Shown piece after piece: positions 1 through 7,023 of a stretch of 14,185 bases of DNA. A program made the position numbers and the translations under genes. The notes under the pieces are model-generated. The model did not search any database. It saw nothing but the letters and a program-made list of their open reading frames with translations, and was not told where the DNA came from. The stretch is from an uncultured Clostridium sp. (GTDB lineage: Bacteria > Bacillota > Clostridia > Lachnospirales > Lachnospiraceae). Positions within the stretch are counted from its first letter, which is position 1. Every line of letters starts with the position of its first letter. Where the stretch lies: positions 1 through 14,185 of the forward strand of contig USBM01000029.1 of NCBI GenBank assembly GCA_900552885.1, read 5' to 3'.

Positions 1-38
1 TAAAATCGCATACGCTGGTAAGGACTATTATGTGGTAC

Positions 39-1193
39 TCATGATATCCACCTGCTCTCAATTGTCTCATATACCCATTGTTCCGTCTCTAAGATGTCTT
101 CGACACCCGGATTCGGAATCAACTTATGCTGATCCATACAAAAACGTATCATATCATAGATTTCCAGAAAACGTACCTTTTTATTCAGGAACTTGGCAAC
201 CGCTAATTCATTGGCAGCATTCAATACAGTTGGCATACTTCCGCCCGCCTCAATTGCTTCATATGCATACTTAAGTCCCAAAAAGGTATCCATATCCGGT
301 GCTTCAAATTCAATATGACCGAGTGTCGCAAAATTAAGTCTTCTTCCATCCAGGAACACTCTCTTTGGATAATACAGCGCATATTGGATTGGAAGCCGCA
401 TATCCGGTGTGCCAAGCTGTGCCATCACTGCACCATCTTCAAATTCCACCATAGAATGAATAACGCTCTGCGGCTGCACGACCACCTCAATATTGGATGG
501 TTCCACACCAAATAGCCACTTTGCCTCAATAACCTCTAATCCTTTGTTAACCATTGTTGCAGAATCAATCGTAATCTTCTTACCCATAGACCAGTTCGGA
601 TGTCGCAATGCCTGATCTAACGTTACAAGCTCAAGATCTTTTCTTGTCTTGCCCCGAAATGGTCCTCCGGATGCTGTTAATAAAATCTTATGAATGGAAT
701 TCTCTCTTTCTCCATTCAGGCACTGGAAGATTGCAGAATGCTCACTATCTACCGGTAATATAGATACATTGTACTCTTTTGCAAGCGGCATAATAATATG
801 ACCTGCCGTTACCAGTGTCTCCTTGTTAGCGAGTCCAATATCTTTCCCCGCCTTAATGGCTGCTATCGTTGGCCGGATACCTATCATACCAACAACAGCA
901 GTCACAAGAATATCGGATGATGATATAGTTGACACTTCTAATAATCCATCCATTCCAGACACTACTTTACAAGCCGGCTGCACATCTGCAATCGCAACCC
1001 GTAATTCCTTCGCCTTTGATTCACTCCATACAGCAACTAATTCGGGATGAAATTCCCGAATCTGTTCCTCCAATAAGGTAATATTACTACCCGCTGAAAT
1101 TGCAACCAGTTTCAAATCGTTATTATGCCGTATTACATCTAATGTCTGTGTACCAATAGACCCGGTTGACCCCAATATAGCTACATTCTTCAT
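39..1193 (-). CDS. dxr: 1-deoxy-D-xylulose 5-phosphate reductoisomerase
   Basis: Cytosolic enzyme of the MEP pathway. It converts 1-deoxyxylulose 5-phosphate to 2-C-methylerythritol 4-phosphate with NADPH and a divalent metal, supplying isoprenoid precursors. The 384 residues are full length for the family. Visible motifs are the N-terminal NADPH-binding loop GSTGSIG (8-14), LANKETLV (121-128), the metal site DSEHSA (149-154, Asp149 and Glu151), ASGGPFR (174-180) and NKGLE (216-220), whose Asn, Lys and Glu correspond to the known substrate and metal ligands. The ATG is preceded by TAGGAGA, which overlaps the cdsA stop; only 9 bases separate the two genes, so they are co-transcribed. It is the last gene of the pyrH-frr-uppS-cdsA-dxr run inside the window. 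rseP often follows in Clostridia, but only 38 bases remain and no start is recognisable there. Confidence 0.97.
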   Translation of the reverse strand: MKNVAILGSTGSIGTQTLDVIRHNNDLKLVAISAGSNITLLEEQIREFHPELVAVWSESKAKELRVAIADVQPACKVVSGMDGLLEVSTISSSDILVTAVVGMIGIRPTIAAIKAGKDIGLANKETLVTAGHIIMPLAKEYNVSILPVDSEHSAIFQCLNGERENSIHKILLTASGGPFRGKTRKDLELVTLDQALRHPNWSMGKKITIDSATMVNKGLEVIEAKWLFGVEPSNIEVVVQPQSVIHSMVEFEDGAVMAQLGTPDMRLPIQYALYYPKRVFLDGRRLNFATLGHIEFEAPDMDTFLGLKYAYEAIEAGGSMPTVLNAANELAVAKFLNKKVRFLEIYDMIRFCMDQHKLIPNPGVEDILETEQWVYETIESRWIS

Positions 1194-1202
1194 AATAATC
1201 TC

Positions 1203-2000
1203 CTATTGCAATGTATTGACCATAACGATCAGATAATACAGAATTGGTGCTGCAAAATAGACGCTGTCAAAACGGTCTAAGATTCCACCATGCCCCGGTA
1301 TTAAATGACTATAATCCTTAATCTCATTGTTTCTCTTAATCGCAGACGCTGCCAGATCACCAAACACAGCAGGAATTGCTGTTAAACCTGCGATCAGCGC
1401 ACAATATCCTTCTGAAAATGGAATTCCATCTGAAAATACGTAACCAAAGAGAAATCCCAATATTGCAGCTCCAATAATTCCACCAAAAAAGCCTTCCACA
1501 CTCTTGTTCGGACTTACCTTCGGCGAAAACTTATGTTTTCCAATCTTCCTTCCTACCAGGTAAGCAAAGACATCATTGCCCCAACTTGCGATTAATATAT
1601 AGAACGAAAGAATCATTCCGCCCTCTAACTCCCGAACCTGTAACACATACGATAACATTACCGATGCATACAGAAATCCAAATACAGCCCTCATAATGTC
1701 TGCATCCTTATACTTTGGAAAACAGACCACATAACATACTAATAATATCATAATTGTAAATATGATCAATGGCATTACATACTGCTGTTTTTCAAAATAC
1801 AGTAACAGATAAAGAATGATTGTTGCAATATAATCCAGTATTATAAAAGGACTCTTCTCTAAAGAATATACTTTCATCAGCTCATATATTCCAAAAATCG
1901 AAACCGTCATCAAAATCAGTGCCGTAACGATACCTCCGGATAACAAGGTAATCAAAGTAATGGTTGCTACAAAAAAGCCCCCGATCAATCGGTCTTTCAT
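1203..2000 (-). CDS. cdsA: Phosphatidate cytidylyltransferase (CDP-diacylglycerol synthase)
   Basis: Integral membrane enzyme that makes CDP-diacylglycerol from phosphatidic acid and CTP, the branch point for bacterial phospholipids. The 265-residue protein has about eight hydrophobic segments. Its C-terminus carries the CdsA signature: IKRNNEIKDY (221-230) followed by SHLIPGHGGILDRFDS (231-246). I start it at the ATG at 2000 (MKDRLIGGFF), 6 bases after the uppS stop. An in-frame TTG two codons upstream would add only two residues and has worse ribosome-site spacing. A GGCGGGGTG stretch at the end of uppS can serve as the ribosome site, so translation is probably coupled to uppS. Function is well supported by the signature; the exact start is slightly uncertain. 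Confidence 0.95.
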   Translation of the reverse strand: MKDRLIGGFFVATITLITLLSGGIVTALILMTVSIFGIYELMKVYSLEKSPFIILDYIATIILYLLLYFEKQQYVMPLIIFTIMILLVCYVVCFPKYKDADIMRAVFGFLYASVMLSYVLQVRELEGGMILSFYILIASWGNDVFAYLVGRKIGKHKFSPKVSPNKSVEGFFGGIIGAAILGFLFGYVFSDGIPFSEGYCALIAGLTAIPAVFGDLAASAIKRNNEIKDYSHLIPGHGGILDRFDSVYFAAPILYYLIVMVNTLQ

Positions 2001-2006
2001 ATACAA

Positions 2007-2741
2007 TTACACCCCGCCAAATCGACGTTCCCTTCCATTATAATATCGAATTGCAGTAAGCAGATCTTCCTTCGTAAAATCCGGCCATAACACATCCGTG
2101 AAATAGAACTCCGTATAGGCAAGCTGCCATGGCAGGAAATTCGATAATCGTTCTTCCCCACTTGTACGAATCAGCAGATCCGGATCAGGAAGTCCCGCCG
2201 TATCCAGATAATCATTGATCAGATCCTCTGTAATCGCCTTACTTGTAATTACACCCTTCTCTACATCCTCAGCAATTCGCGTAACCGCTCTGCGAATCTC
2301 ATCTCTTCCGCCATAATTAATAGCAATTGTGAATTTCAACCCTGTCGCATTCTTTGTTGTCTCCTCCAGCTCATTAATTCTGGCAACTAACTTAGTGTCT
2401 AATCCGGACTTATCTCCAATCACCCGGACACACATGTTATTCTTTGTGGAACGTTCAATACAATCAATCAGATATTTTGCAAGTAACTTCATCAAAGCAT
2501 CCACTTCATCTGCGGAACGTTTCCAGTTTTCTGTAGAAAATGCATATACTGTAATATACTCTATTCCCATCTTATAGCCATCTTCAATAATCTGCTCTAC
2601 CGTCTTAGATCCCTGTACATGTCCATAATTACGCGGCATATTTCGTTTTTTTGCCCAACGGCCATTACCATCTAAGATAATGGCTACATGTTTCGGAACA
2701 TTTAATTGTTCATTCCTGATTGCTTCTAAAATACTCTCCAA
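2007..2741 (-). CDS. uppS: Undecaprenyl diphosphate synthase (isoprenyl transferase)
   Basis: Cis-prenyltransferase that condenses isopentenyl diphosphate onto farnesyl diphosphate to give C55 undecaprenyl diphosphate, the lipid carrier for peptidoglycan and other wall polymers. The 244 residues are typical in length. Motifs in order: HVAIILDGNGRW (18-29, with the catalytic Asp24), the STENW loop (69-73), and DPDLLIRTSGEERLSNF (186-202), whose Arg and Ser residues bind the IPP diphosphate. The start is a TTG placed 5 bases after a perfect AGGAGG; no ATG lies between it and the conserved catalytic motif. It sits 13 bases after frr and 6 bases before cdsA. The carrier lipid made here depends on precursors from dxr at the end of the same gene run. 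Confidence 0.96.
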   Translation of the reverse strand: MESILEAIRNEQLNVPKHVAIILDGNGRWAKKRNMPRNYGHVQGSKTVEQIIEDGYKMGIEYITVYAFSTENWKRSADEVDALMKLLAKYLIDCIERSTKNNMCVRVIGDKSGLDTKLVARINELEETTKNATGLKFTIAINYGGRDEIRRAVTRIAEDVEKGVITSKAITEDLINDYLDTAGLPDPDLLIRTSGEERLSNFLPWQLAYTEFYFTDVLWPDFTKEDLLTAIRYYNGRERRFGGV

Positions 2742-2746
2742 TATAG

Positions 2747-2752
2747 CCTCCT
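2747..2752 (-). promoter_or_regulatory. Ribosome binding site fixing the TTG start of uppS
   Basis: A perfect AGGAGG lies 5 bases before TTG at 2741-2739, within the frr-uppS gap. This decides the non-ATG start of uppS, because no ATG occurs before the conserved DGNGRW motif. A TTG start often lowers initiation relative to ATG, which may trim uppS output within the operon; that last point is inference. Confidence 0.8.
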
Positions 2753-2754
2753 GC

Positions 2755-3300
2755 TTACACAGTCATAATCTCTTTTGACTTGTTCTCAATCGTCTTCTCA
2801 ATCTGATCTACATACTTGTCTGTAAGCTTCTGTACCTTTTCTTCGTATTCTTTCTGCTCATCTTCAGAAATCTCATTAGCCTTTAACTGCTTCTTAATAT
2901 GGTCATTCGCATCTCTACGGATATTACGAACTGCAACCTTGGCATTCTCACCCTTCTTTTTGATATCTTTTACAAGATCCTTACGACGTTCCTCCGTAAG
3001 CTCTGGGAAGTTCAAAATAATAGACTTACCATCATTATTCGGTGTCAGACCAAGATCCGAACAAAGAATTGCTTTCTCAATCTCTTTCAACAAGGATGTC
3101 TCCCATGGTGTGATCACAATAGTTCTTGCCTCCGGTACACTGACATTACCTACCTGTTGTAATGGTGTTGGTACTCCGTAATACTCTACCTTGATATTGT
3201 TAAGAATATTCGGATTTGCACGACCTGCACGAATATTACTGTATTCATTCTCCAAACTCTCTACTGACTTAACCATCTTCTCTTCAAACTGCTTTAACAT
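2755..3300 (-). CDS. frr: Ribosome recycling factor
   Basis: RRF acts with EF-G in the cytoplasm to split post-termination ribosomes and release mRNA and tRNA. The 181 residues match the family length (about 185). The N-terminal helix carries SNIRAGRANP, the usual conserved segment. A central beta domain follows (YYGVPTPLQQ, then ARTIVITPW), and the protein ends with charged helices (ELTEERRKDLVK and IRRDANDHIKK), giving the three-helix bundle plus hinge domain of RRF. The ATG at 3300 has AGGAGG about 8 bases upstream. It lies 27 bases downstream of pyrH and 13 bases upstream of uppS, the usual pyrH-frr-uppS order in Firmicutes. Confidence 0.97.
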   Translation of the reverse strand: MLKQFEEKMVKSVESLENEYSNIRAGRANPNILNNIKVEYYGVPTPLQQVGNVSVPEARTIVITPWETSLLKEIEKAILCSDLGLTPNNDGKSIILNFPELTEERRKDLVKDIKKKGENAKVAVRNIRRDANDHIKKQLKANEISEDEQKEYEEKVQKLTDKYVDQIEKTIENKSKEIMTV

Positions 3301-3327
3301 ATGCTGTTCCTCCTAAATATATTTCAT

Positions 3328-4029
3328 TTATGCTTCAATATAAGTTCCGTTTGACTTACCTGTCATCGCCTTGATAATACTGTCTTCCTCATTCAATCCA
3401 AATAACATCATCGGCATATGATTCTCCATTGCAAGTACGGCAGAAGCAAGATCAATTACTCCTAACTGCTGATCCACAATGTCTTTCATCTTCATTGTAT
3501 CATACTTCTTTGCATCCGGATTGGTCTTTGGATCACTGTCATATACACCGTCAATCGCTTTACCGGATAAGATTACATCTGCCTCAATCTCAATTGCCAT
3601 CAATACGGTTGACATATCGGTTGAGAAATATGGATGTCCGGTTCCACCGGCAAAGAATACCACTTCCCGATTCTCCAAAGCTGTAACAGCTTCATCCTTA
3701 CGGAACAACTCTGTTACATTACCGCATACAAATGGTGACATAATTCTCGTCTTAAGTCCAACTGTCCGGAACATATCTGCTGCATATACACAATTCATAA
3801 CAGTTGCCAGCATTCCGATCTGATCCGCTTTCACGCGATCCATATTCTCAGAAGTTCTTCCACGCCAGAAATTACCTCCGCCGATCACAATTGCAACCTG
3901 CTTACCCTCTTCTATTGCTCCTTTGACCTGTCTTGCCACTTCAAGAACTGTTTTCTCATCAAATCCTTGATGCTTGTCACCTGCTAATGCTTCTCCGCTT
4001 AATTTGAGTAAAATTCGATTTGCTTCCAT
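3328..4029 (-). CDS. pyrH: Uridylate kinase (UMP kinase)
   Basis: Bacterial UMP kinase of the amino-acid kinase fold. It phosphorylates UMP to UDP with ATP in the cytoplasm and feeds UTP, CTP and UDP-sugar pools. The 233 residues are close to the usual 235-245. Motifs: KLSGEAL (9-15, phosphate binding), GGGNFWRG (50-57), DQIGMLAT (69-76), GGTGHPYFSTD (128-138, UMP binding) and GVYDSDP (161-167). The ATG follows an AGGAGAG ribosome site. Only 35 bases separate it from the bactofilin stop, with no recognisable promoter or terminator, so it is probably read from the promoter near 6114. In many Firmicutes tsf precedes pyrH; here a bactofilin gene occupies that place. Confidence 0.97.
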   Translation of the reverse strand: MEANRILLKLSGEALAGDKHQGFDEKTVLEVARQVKGAIEEGKQVAIVIGGGNFWRGRTSENMDRVKADQIGMLATVMNCVYAADMFRTVGLKTRIMSPFVCGNVTELFRKDEAVTALENREVVFFAGGTGHPYFSTDMSTVLMAIEIEADVILSGKAIDGVYDSDPKTNPDAKKYDTMKMKDIVDQQLGVIDLASAVLAMENHMPMMLFGLNEEDSIIKAMTGKSNGTYIEA

Positions 4030-4064
4030 AACACTCTCCTACTTCGTATATTCTCTTCTGTATC

Positions 4065-5846
4065 TTATGCAAAGAAACTCTTTACATCAATATCTGAATA
4101 GCTCTGTGAACAGAATCCTTCAATAACTGCGCCATTATTAATCTGTACAGAACGTGATTTAATATTACCCATAATTACAGCTGTTGAGTCTACAATAACC
4201 GGACCCTTCACATCAATATCACCATTGACCGCACCGGCAATAACAGCCGACTCGCCTTCAATACTTCCGATGATCATGGATCCAACACCAACCTTAACAC
4301 TGCCATAGGACTTAATATTACCTTCAATTCGTGCTCCATTTGCATACAATTCGCCAGCAGCCACATCACCCTTCACTGTACCGCCAACAACAACCTTGCC
4401 CTTACAGCTAACCGATCCCTCTATGGTTCCGATCACATCAACCGAACCATCTGTCTCAAGATCACCGGTCAGCTTCGTTCCCTTGGTAATGTATGTAGTC
4501 TCTGTATCTGCCTCATCCACGTTATATACCTTCTCTTCTTTGGTATTCTCAACAGGCTCTGCTGTATTCATTGTAATTACATCCTTTTCTTCGCTCATAT
4601 TTGCATCCTCCACTTTCTCTTCATCATCAGAAACAACTTCCGTATTCTGATCTGTATCCACTTCAGGTTCTGTTATAACATCTGCTTCTGTAACAGTCTC
4701 TTCTGTTGTTGATTCCTCATCCAATTCTTCATCTATCACATTTTCCGCTTCGTTGTCTGTTTCTTCTACAATATTTTCCACTGCATCCTGTATGATAGCT
4801 TCTGTTTCCGGTTCTTCTGTGATATGCTCAACTGATTCTTCTGTCTTGATCGATGATGTCTTATTCTCCACAAATTCTTCTTTGTTCGCAATCTCTTGTG
4901 ACGGTTCTTCTGTTGATGTTTCTTCCTTAGCCATCTCTTGTACCTGTTCTTCCACAACCTCTTCCATTGCTTCTTCTATCACAGGTTGTTCCAACACTGT
5001 CTCTTCCGTCACTACTTCTTCATTCGCCGTTTCATCCGTCACTGTCTCTTCAGCAACAACTTCCTCAACTATCGGTTCTTCTTCTATGATCTCCTCAACT
5101 ACCTGTTCCTCTTCACCCACATTCTTGCCGGTGTCTTCCTCCATTACAGATTCCGCAGTTGATGTCACTTCATCCGTAGTCTCTAACACTGTTTTCGGAT
5201 CAGCAGTCTGTACAGGCTTAACCACTGCCTGTTCACCCGGAACTGACTTTGCACTGATTCGATTCAATAACTCTTCCAAACCGGGATCCGACGCATGTGG
5301 AGTCGATACAGGTTCCTCCTCTTTCTCAGCCGGAATAGAATTTTCCAACTGTGTTAGTAAGTCATCAACCGAAAGATCATCTGTCGTCTTTGCGTTTTTA
5401 GATTCTGGTGTATGTGTTACCATTTTCTTCTCTTCTGACTTCTTGTCCTGTTTCTCTGATAACTGGTTCAATAATTCTTCTACCGACATATCCATCGTAT
5501 TCACTTCAGTATCATCATTGAGCAATGCCCCCGCATCCGATTCATCATCCTGATATAGTTCGTGATTCAGTAAATCATCAATCTGATCCATCATATCCTC
5601 TGGTGCGATATCAACATCATCTTCATCAGATTTTTCTTTTTTCTTAGGATGTTTATCTGAATTCTTTGGTGTTGTATCCTTGCTCCTTCTAGGCTTTTTC
5701 GTTGCCTTGTTCTTCTCTTCTTTCGGTATTTCTTTCTGATGTGCTTCTTCTACATCTGCATCATCTTCATACATCTCGTTACCATCTGGCATTAGCTCAT
5801 TCATTGCCTGCGTAAAATCTGCTTTGAAATCTTTAAAAAAACTCAT
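4065..5846 (-). CDS. Bactofilin-family polymer-forming protein with long acidic N-terminal region
   Basis: A 593-residue protein whose C-terminal ~130 residues (about 451-582) form a bactofilin domain: short glycine-punctuated beta repeats such as GDLETDGSVDVIGTIEG and GNIKSRSVQINNGAVIEG, ending in SDIDVKSFFA. Bactofilins self-assemble into nucleotide-free filaments, usually at the membrane, and scaffold wall enzymes. Family members are typically 100-200 residues, so the N-terminal extension is unusual. It has an amphipathic-looking start (MSFFKDFKADF), a Lys/Asp-rich stretch, four copies of an ELLNQL-like motif (88-201) and about 210 residues dominated by Glu, Val and Thr (235-447). The start at 5846 is set by GGAGG 5 bases upstream; an in-frame ATG 13 codons earlier lacks this. 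Its first 14 bases overlap the preceding membrane-protein gene. The domain call is firm; the role of the extension is unknown. Confidence 0.88.
   Translation of the reverse strand: MSFFKDFKADFTQAMNELMPDGNEMYEDDADVEEAHQKEIPKEEKNKATKKPRRSKDTTPKNSDKHPKKKEKSDEDDVDIAPEDMMDQIDDLLNHELYQDDESDAGALLNDDTEVNTMDMSVEELLNQLSEKQDKKSEEKKMVTHTPESKNAKTTDDLSVDDLLTQLENSIPAEKEEEPVSTPHASDPGLEELLNRISAKSVPGEQAVVKPVQTADPKTVLETTDEVTSTAESVMEEDTGKNVGEEEQVVEEIIEEEPIVEEVVAEETVTDETANEEVVTEETVLEQPVIEEAMEEVVEEQVQEMAKEETSTEEPSQEIANKEEFVENKTSSIKTEESVEHITEEPETEAIIQDAVENIVEETDNEAENVIDEELDEESTTEETVTEADVITEPEVDTDQNTEVVSDDEEKVEDANMSEEKDVITMNTAEPVENTKEEKVYNVDEADTETTYITKGTKLTGDLETDGSVDVIGTIEGSVSCKGKVVVGGTVKGDVAAGELYANGARIEGNIKSYGSVKVGVGSMIIGSIEGESAVIAGAVNGDIDVKGPVIVDSTAVIMGNIKSRSVQINNGAVIEGFCSQSYSDIDVKSFFA
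5244..5585 (-). repeat. Four copies of a short ELLNQL-like motif in the bactofilin extension
   Basis: Four related peptides occur in the bactofilin N-terminal region: QIDDLLNHEL (residues 88-97), SVEELLNQLSEK (121-132), SVDDLLTQLENS (159-170) and GLEELLNRISAK (189-200). Consensus is roughly (S/G)-(V/L/I)-(E/D)-(E/D)-L-L-(N/T)-x-(L/I/E), separated by 18-29 residues of low-complexity sequence. They look like short amphipathic helices in a disordered chain and could be docking sites for one partner. The partner is not identifiable from this sequence. Confidence 0.7.
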
Positions 5847-6048
5847 CTTGTCCTCCATATAGTGTAGATGAATACAACTGATCAATCTGACCTTCTAGAT
5901 GTATCACCTTAAATACTAAAACTAAATTCAATATTACCGATGCAAATAACAGAAAAACAGCACAAAACAATATAAAATGTTTCATTCGCTGTATTCTTCT
6001 CTTTCTTATTGCCGCCGGATTCTGTGCAGTATGTTTGTTCTTCCTCAT
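5833..6048 (-). CDS. Small single-pass membrane protein overlapping the bactofilin start
   Basis: A 71-residue protein I cannot assign to a family. Residues 1-23 are strongly basic (MRKNKHTAQ, then IRKRRIQRMK). Residues 24-48 are one hydrophobic membrane segment (FILFCAVFLLFASVILNLVLVFKVI), followed by a short polar tail (HLEGQIDQLYSS...DEFF). By the positive-inside rule the N-terminus should be cytoplasmic. The layout recalls FtsL/DivIC-type proteins, but the outer part is too short for a leucine-zipper domain. Its TAA lies 14 bases inside the bactofilin gene, and the bactofilin ribosome site is within its last codons, which points to translational coupling. It has no strong ribosome site of its own (a weak GATGG about 8 bases upstream). 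The overlap and intact frame support a real gene; a membrane anchor for the bactofilin is inference. Confidence 0.7.
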   Translation of the reverse strand: MRKNKHTAQNPAAIRKRRIQRMKHFILFCAVFLLFASVILNLVLVFKVIHLEGQIDQLYSSTLYGGQDEFF

Positions 6049-6113
6049 TGGCTGCCATCATTTCCTTTCGTATAGGGTTTCCAATCTCTAACACTTTTAC
6101 ACGATTAGATTCA

Positions 6114-6122
6114 ATTATATCA
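6114..6122 (-). promoter_or_regulatory. Extended -10 promoter for the bactofilin-pyrH-dxr unit
   Basis: Reading the minus strand, TATAAT (6119-6114) is preceded by TG one base upstream (TGATATAAT), an extended -10 element. The hexamer 17 bases upstream (TTTCAT) is a poor -35, as tolerated by extended -10 promoters. It lies about 65 bases before the small membrane-protein ATG and just after the rpmF terminator, so it is the likely start of the seven-gene unit down to dxr. Confidence 0.6.
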
Positions 6123-6143
6123 TATCTTATACTAAAATGAAAC

Positions 6144-6188
6144 AAAAAAAGACAGAAAAAAGACCTTCCTAATAGCTAGAAAGGTCTT
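6144..6188 (-). terminator. Intrinsic terminator after rpmF
   Basis: On the minus strand AAGACCTT pairs with AAGGTCTT. The stem continues inward through a T-G wobble and CTA/TAG, giving a 12-bp stem with a 5-base loop (6160-6188). It is followed by TTTTTT and, 5 bases later, a second run of seven T. It lies 20 bases after the rpmF stop and separates the yceD-rpmF unit from the bactofilin unit. Confidence 0.88.
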
Positions 6189-6207
6189 CCAATTCCATAC
6201 ATCACTC

Positions 6208-6384
6208 TTATGCCTCGATGATTTCTTTCTTATTGTAGCTGCCACATTTCTTGCAGACTCTGTGAGGAACCATTAACTCGCCACACTTAGAACACTTTAC
6301 TAAAGTTGGAGCGGTCATCTTCCAGTTGGCTCTTCTCTTATCTCTTCTTCCTTTTGAAGATTTGTTCTTTGGACAGATAGACAT
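6208..6384 (-). CDS. rpmF: 50S ribosomal protein L32
   Basis: A 58-residue basic protein of the large ribosomal subunit. It begins MSICPKNKSSKGRRDKRR and continues ANWKMTAPTLVKCSKCGE, the typical L32 N-terminus. A zinc ribbon is formed by Cys31-x-x-Cys34 (CSKC) and Cys44-x-x-Cys47 (CKKC), so this is the zinc-binding form rather than the cysteine-free paralogue some bacteria use in zinc shortage. The ATG follows a near-perfect AAGGAGGTG with 6-base spacing; that site lies inside the last codons of yceD, whose stop is 3 bases upstream of the rpmF ATG. Transcribed with yceD from the promoter near 6945 and terminated just downstream. Complete, with no irregularity. Confidence 0.97.
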   Translation of the reverse strand: MSICPKNKSSKGRRDKRRANWKMTAPTLVKCSKCGELMVPHRVCKKCGSYNKKEIIEA

Positions 6385-6387
6385 ATT

Positions 6388-6909
6388 TCACACCTCCTTA
6401 AATTGATTGAAGATATCACTAAAAACTGCCATTCTTGGATCTGGAACCGTCTGGTCACAATTACATGTGCTCTTATTCAGATTGGTTCCACACACCTTAC
6501 AGATTCCTTTGCAATCCTCTTTGCAGAGAATCACGGTGAATAACTCATCCAAAACGAGCCTGTCTATATCCAGAGTACAGTCTTCAATATAACTTATCTC
6601 ATCGGATTCAGAAGCATCATCTGTGTACGCTTCTTTCTTCTCGATATTCACAATACGATGAATATGCAGATCATATATACACATTACATCTTCTAAGCAT
6701 CTGCTACAGCTTCGCTTTGCAACAATTGTCACATCACAATCAACACTCACTACATTCTTCTCAACACTCTTCATTACAACTGCAAATGGTTGTTTGGTAT
6801 GCAGTTCTAACTGTTCGCCTTGAAAATCTTCCAGTAAGTTCTCAATGGAAGCTTCTATTGTTACTTCCTTGCCGATCACAGATAAAACATCATATAAGTT
6901 TATGTTCAT
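6388..6909 (-). CDS. yceD: DUF177 (YceD-like) protein
   Basis: A 173-residue DUF177/YceD-family protein, the usual neighbour of rpmF and, in many bacteria, linked to 23S rRNA accumulation. The N-terminal half is beta-rich. CSRC (68-71) and a cysteine cluster at the C-terminus (Cys129, 133, 137, 140, 149 and 151, within CKEDCKGICKVCG and CNCD) fit the family's metal-binding-like signature, followed by DPRMAVF. The ATG at 6909 has AGGAGA 7 bases upstream and lies about 24 bases below a consensus promoter's likely start point. The last codons AAG-GAG-GTG-TGA form the ribosome site of rpmF, so the two genes are tightly coupled. The molecular function is not fully established for the family. Confidence 0.9.
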   Translation of the reverse strand: MNINLYDVLSVIGKEVTIEASIENLLEDFQGEQLELHTKQPFAVVMKSVEKNVVSVDCDVTIVAKRSCSRCLEDVMCIYDLHIHRIVNIEKKEAYTDDASESDEISYIEDCTLDIDRLVLDELFTVILCKEDCKGICKVCGTNLNKSTCNCDQTVPDPRMAVFSDIFNQFKEV

Positions 6910-6939
6910 TCTCTAATCTCCTAAACTCACACGTCAGCT

Positions 6940-6968
6940 ATTATACATATTATCTGTTACTTTGTCAA
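6940..6968 (-). promoter_or_regulatory. Consensus sigma-A promoter of yceD-rpmF
   Basis: On the minus strand TTGACA (6968-6963), a 17-base spacer and TATAAT (6945-6940) match the housekeeping consensus at all 12 positions. The expected start is about 6933, giving a 5' leader of about 24 bases before the yceD ATG. Such a strong promoter suits a ribosomal protein gene. Confidence 0.9.
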
Positions 6969-7023
6969 CAAATTTCTAAAGTTTTTTGGAAAATACATAC
7001 AACATCTTGTAATATGAGGGCTA

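Noticed and set aside
1..38. Possible start of rseP after dxr
   Set aside because: Common gene order suggests it, but the 38 bases show no in-frame start codon with a readable RseP N-terminus.
4506..5144. DNA tandem repeat in the acidic region of the bactofilin gene
   Set aside because: The similarity is of amino-acid composition (Glu-Glu, Val-Val, Thr); I see no regular nucleotide repeat unit.
4753..5553. 266-codon open frame on the plus strand, very Ser/Thr-rich
   Set aside because: It is the antisense shadow of the Glu/Val/Thr-rich bactofilin region; Glu codons read backwards give Ser and Phe. There is no ribosome site or domain.
5909..6145. 78-codon minus-strand frame overlapping the small membrane protein
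   Set aside because: It spans the extended -10 promoter at 6114 and has no recognisable domain. The other frame has a clean basic-tail plus TM layout and a coupled overlap with the bactofilin.
6985..7015. Weak inverted repeat (TACAA/TTGTA) after ackA as a terminator
   Set aside because: Only 5 bp, AT-rich, and without a clear T-run; not enough to call.
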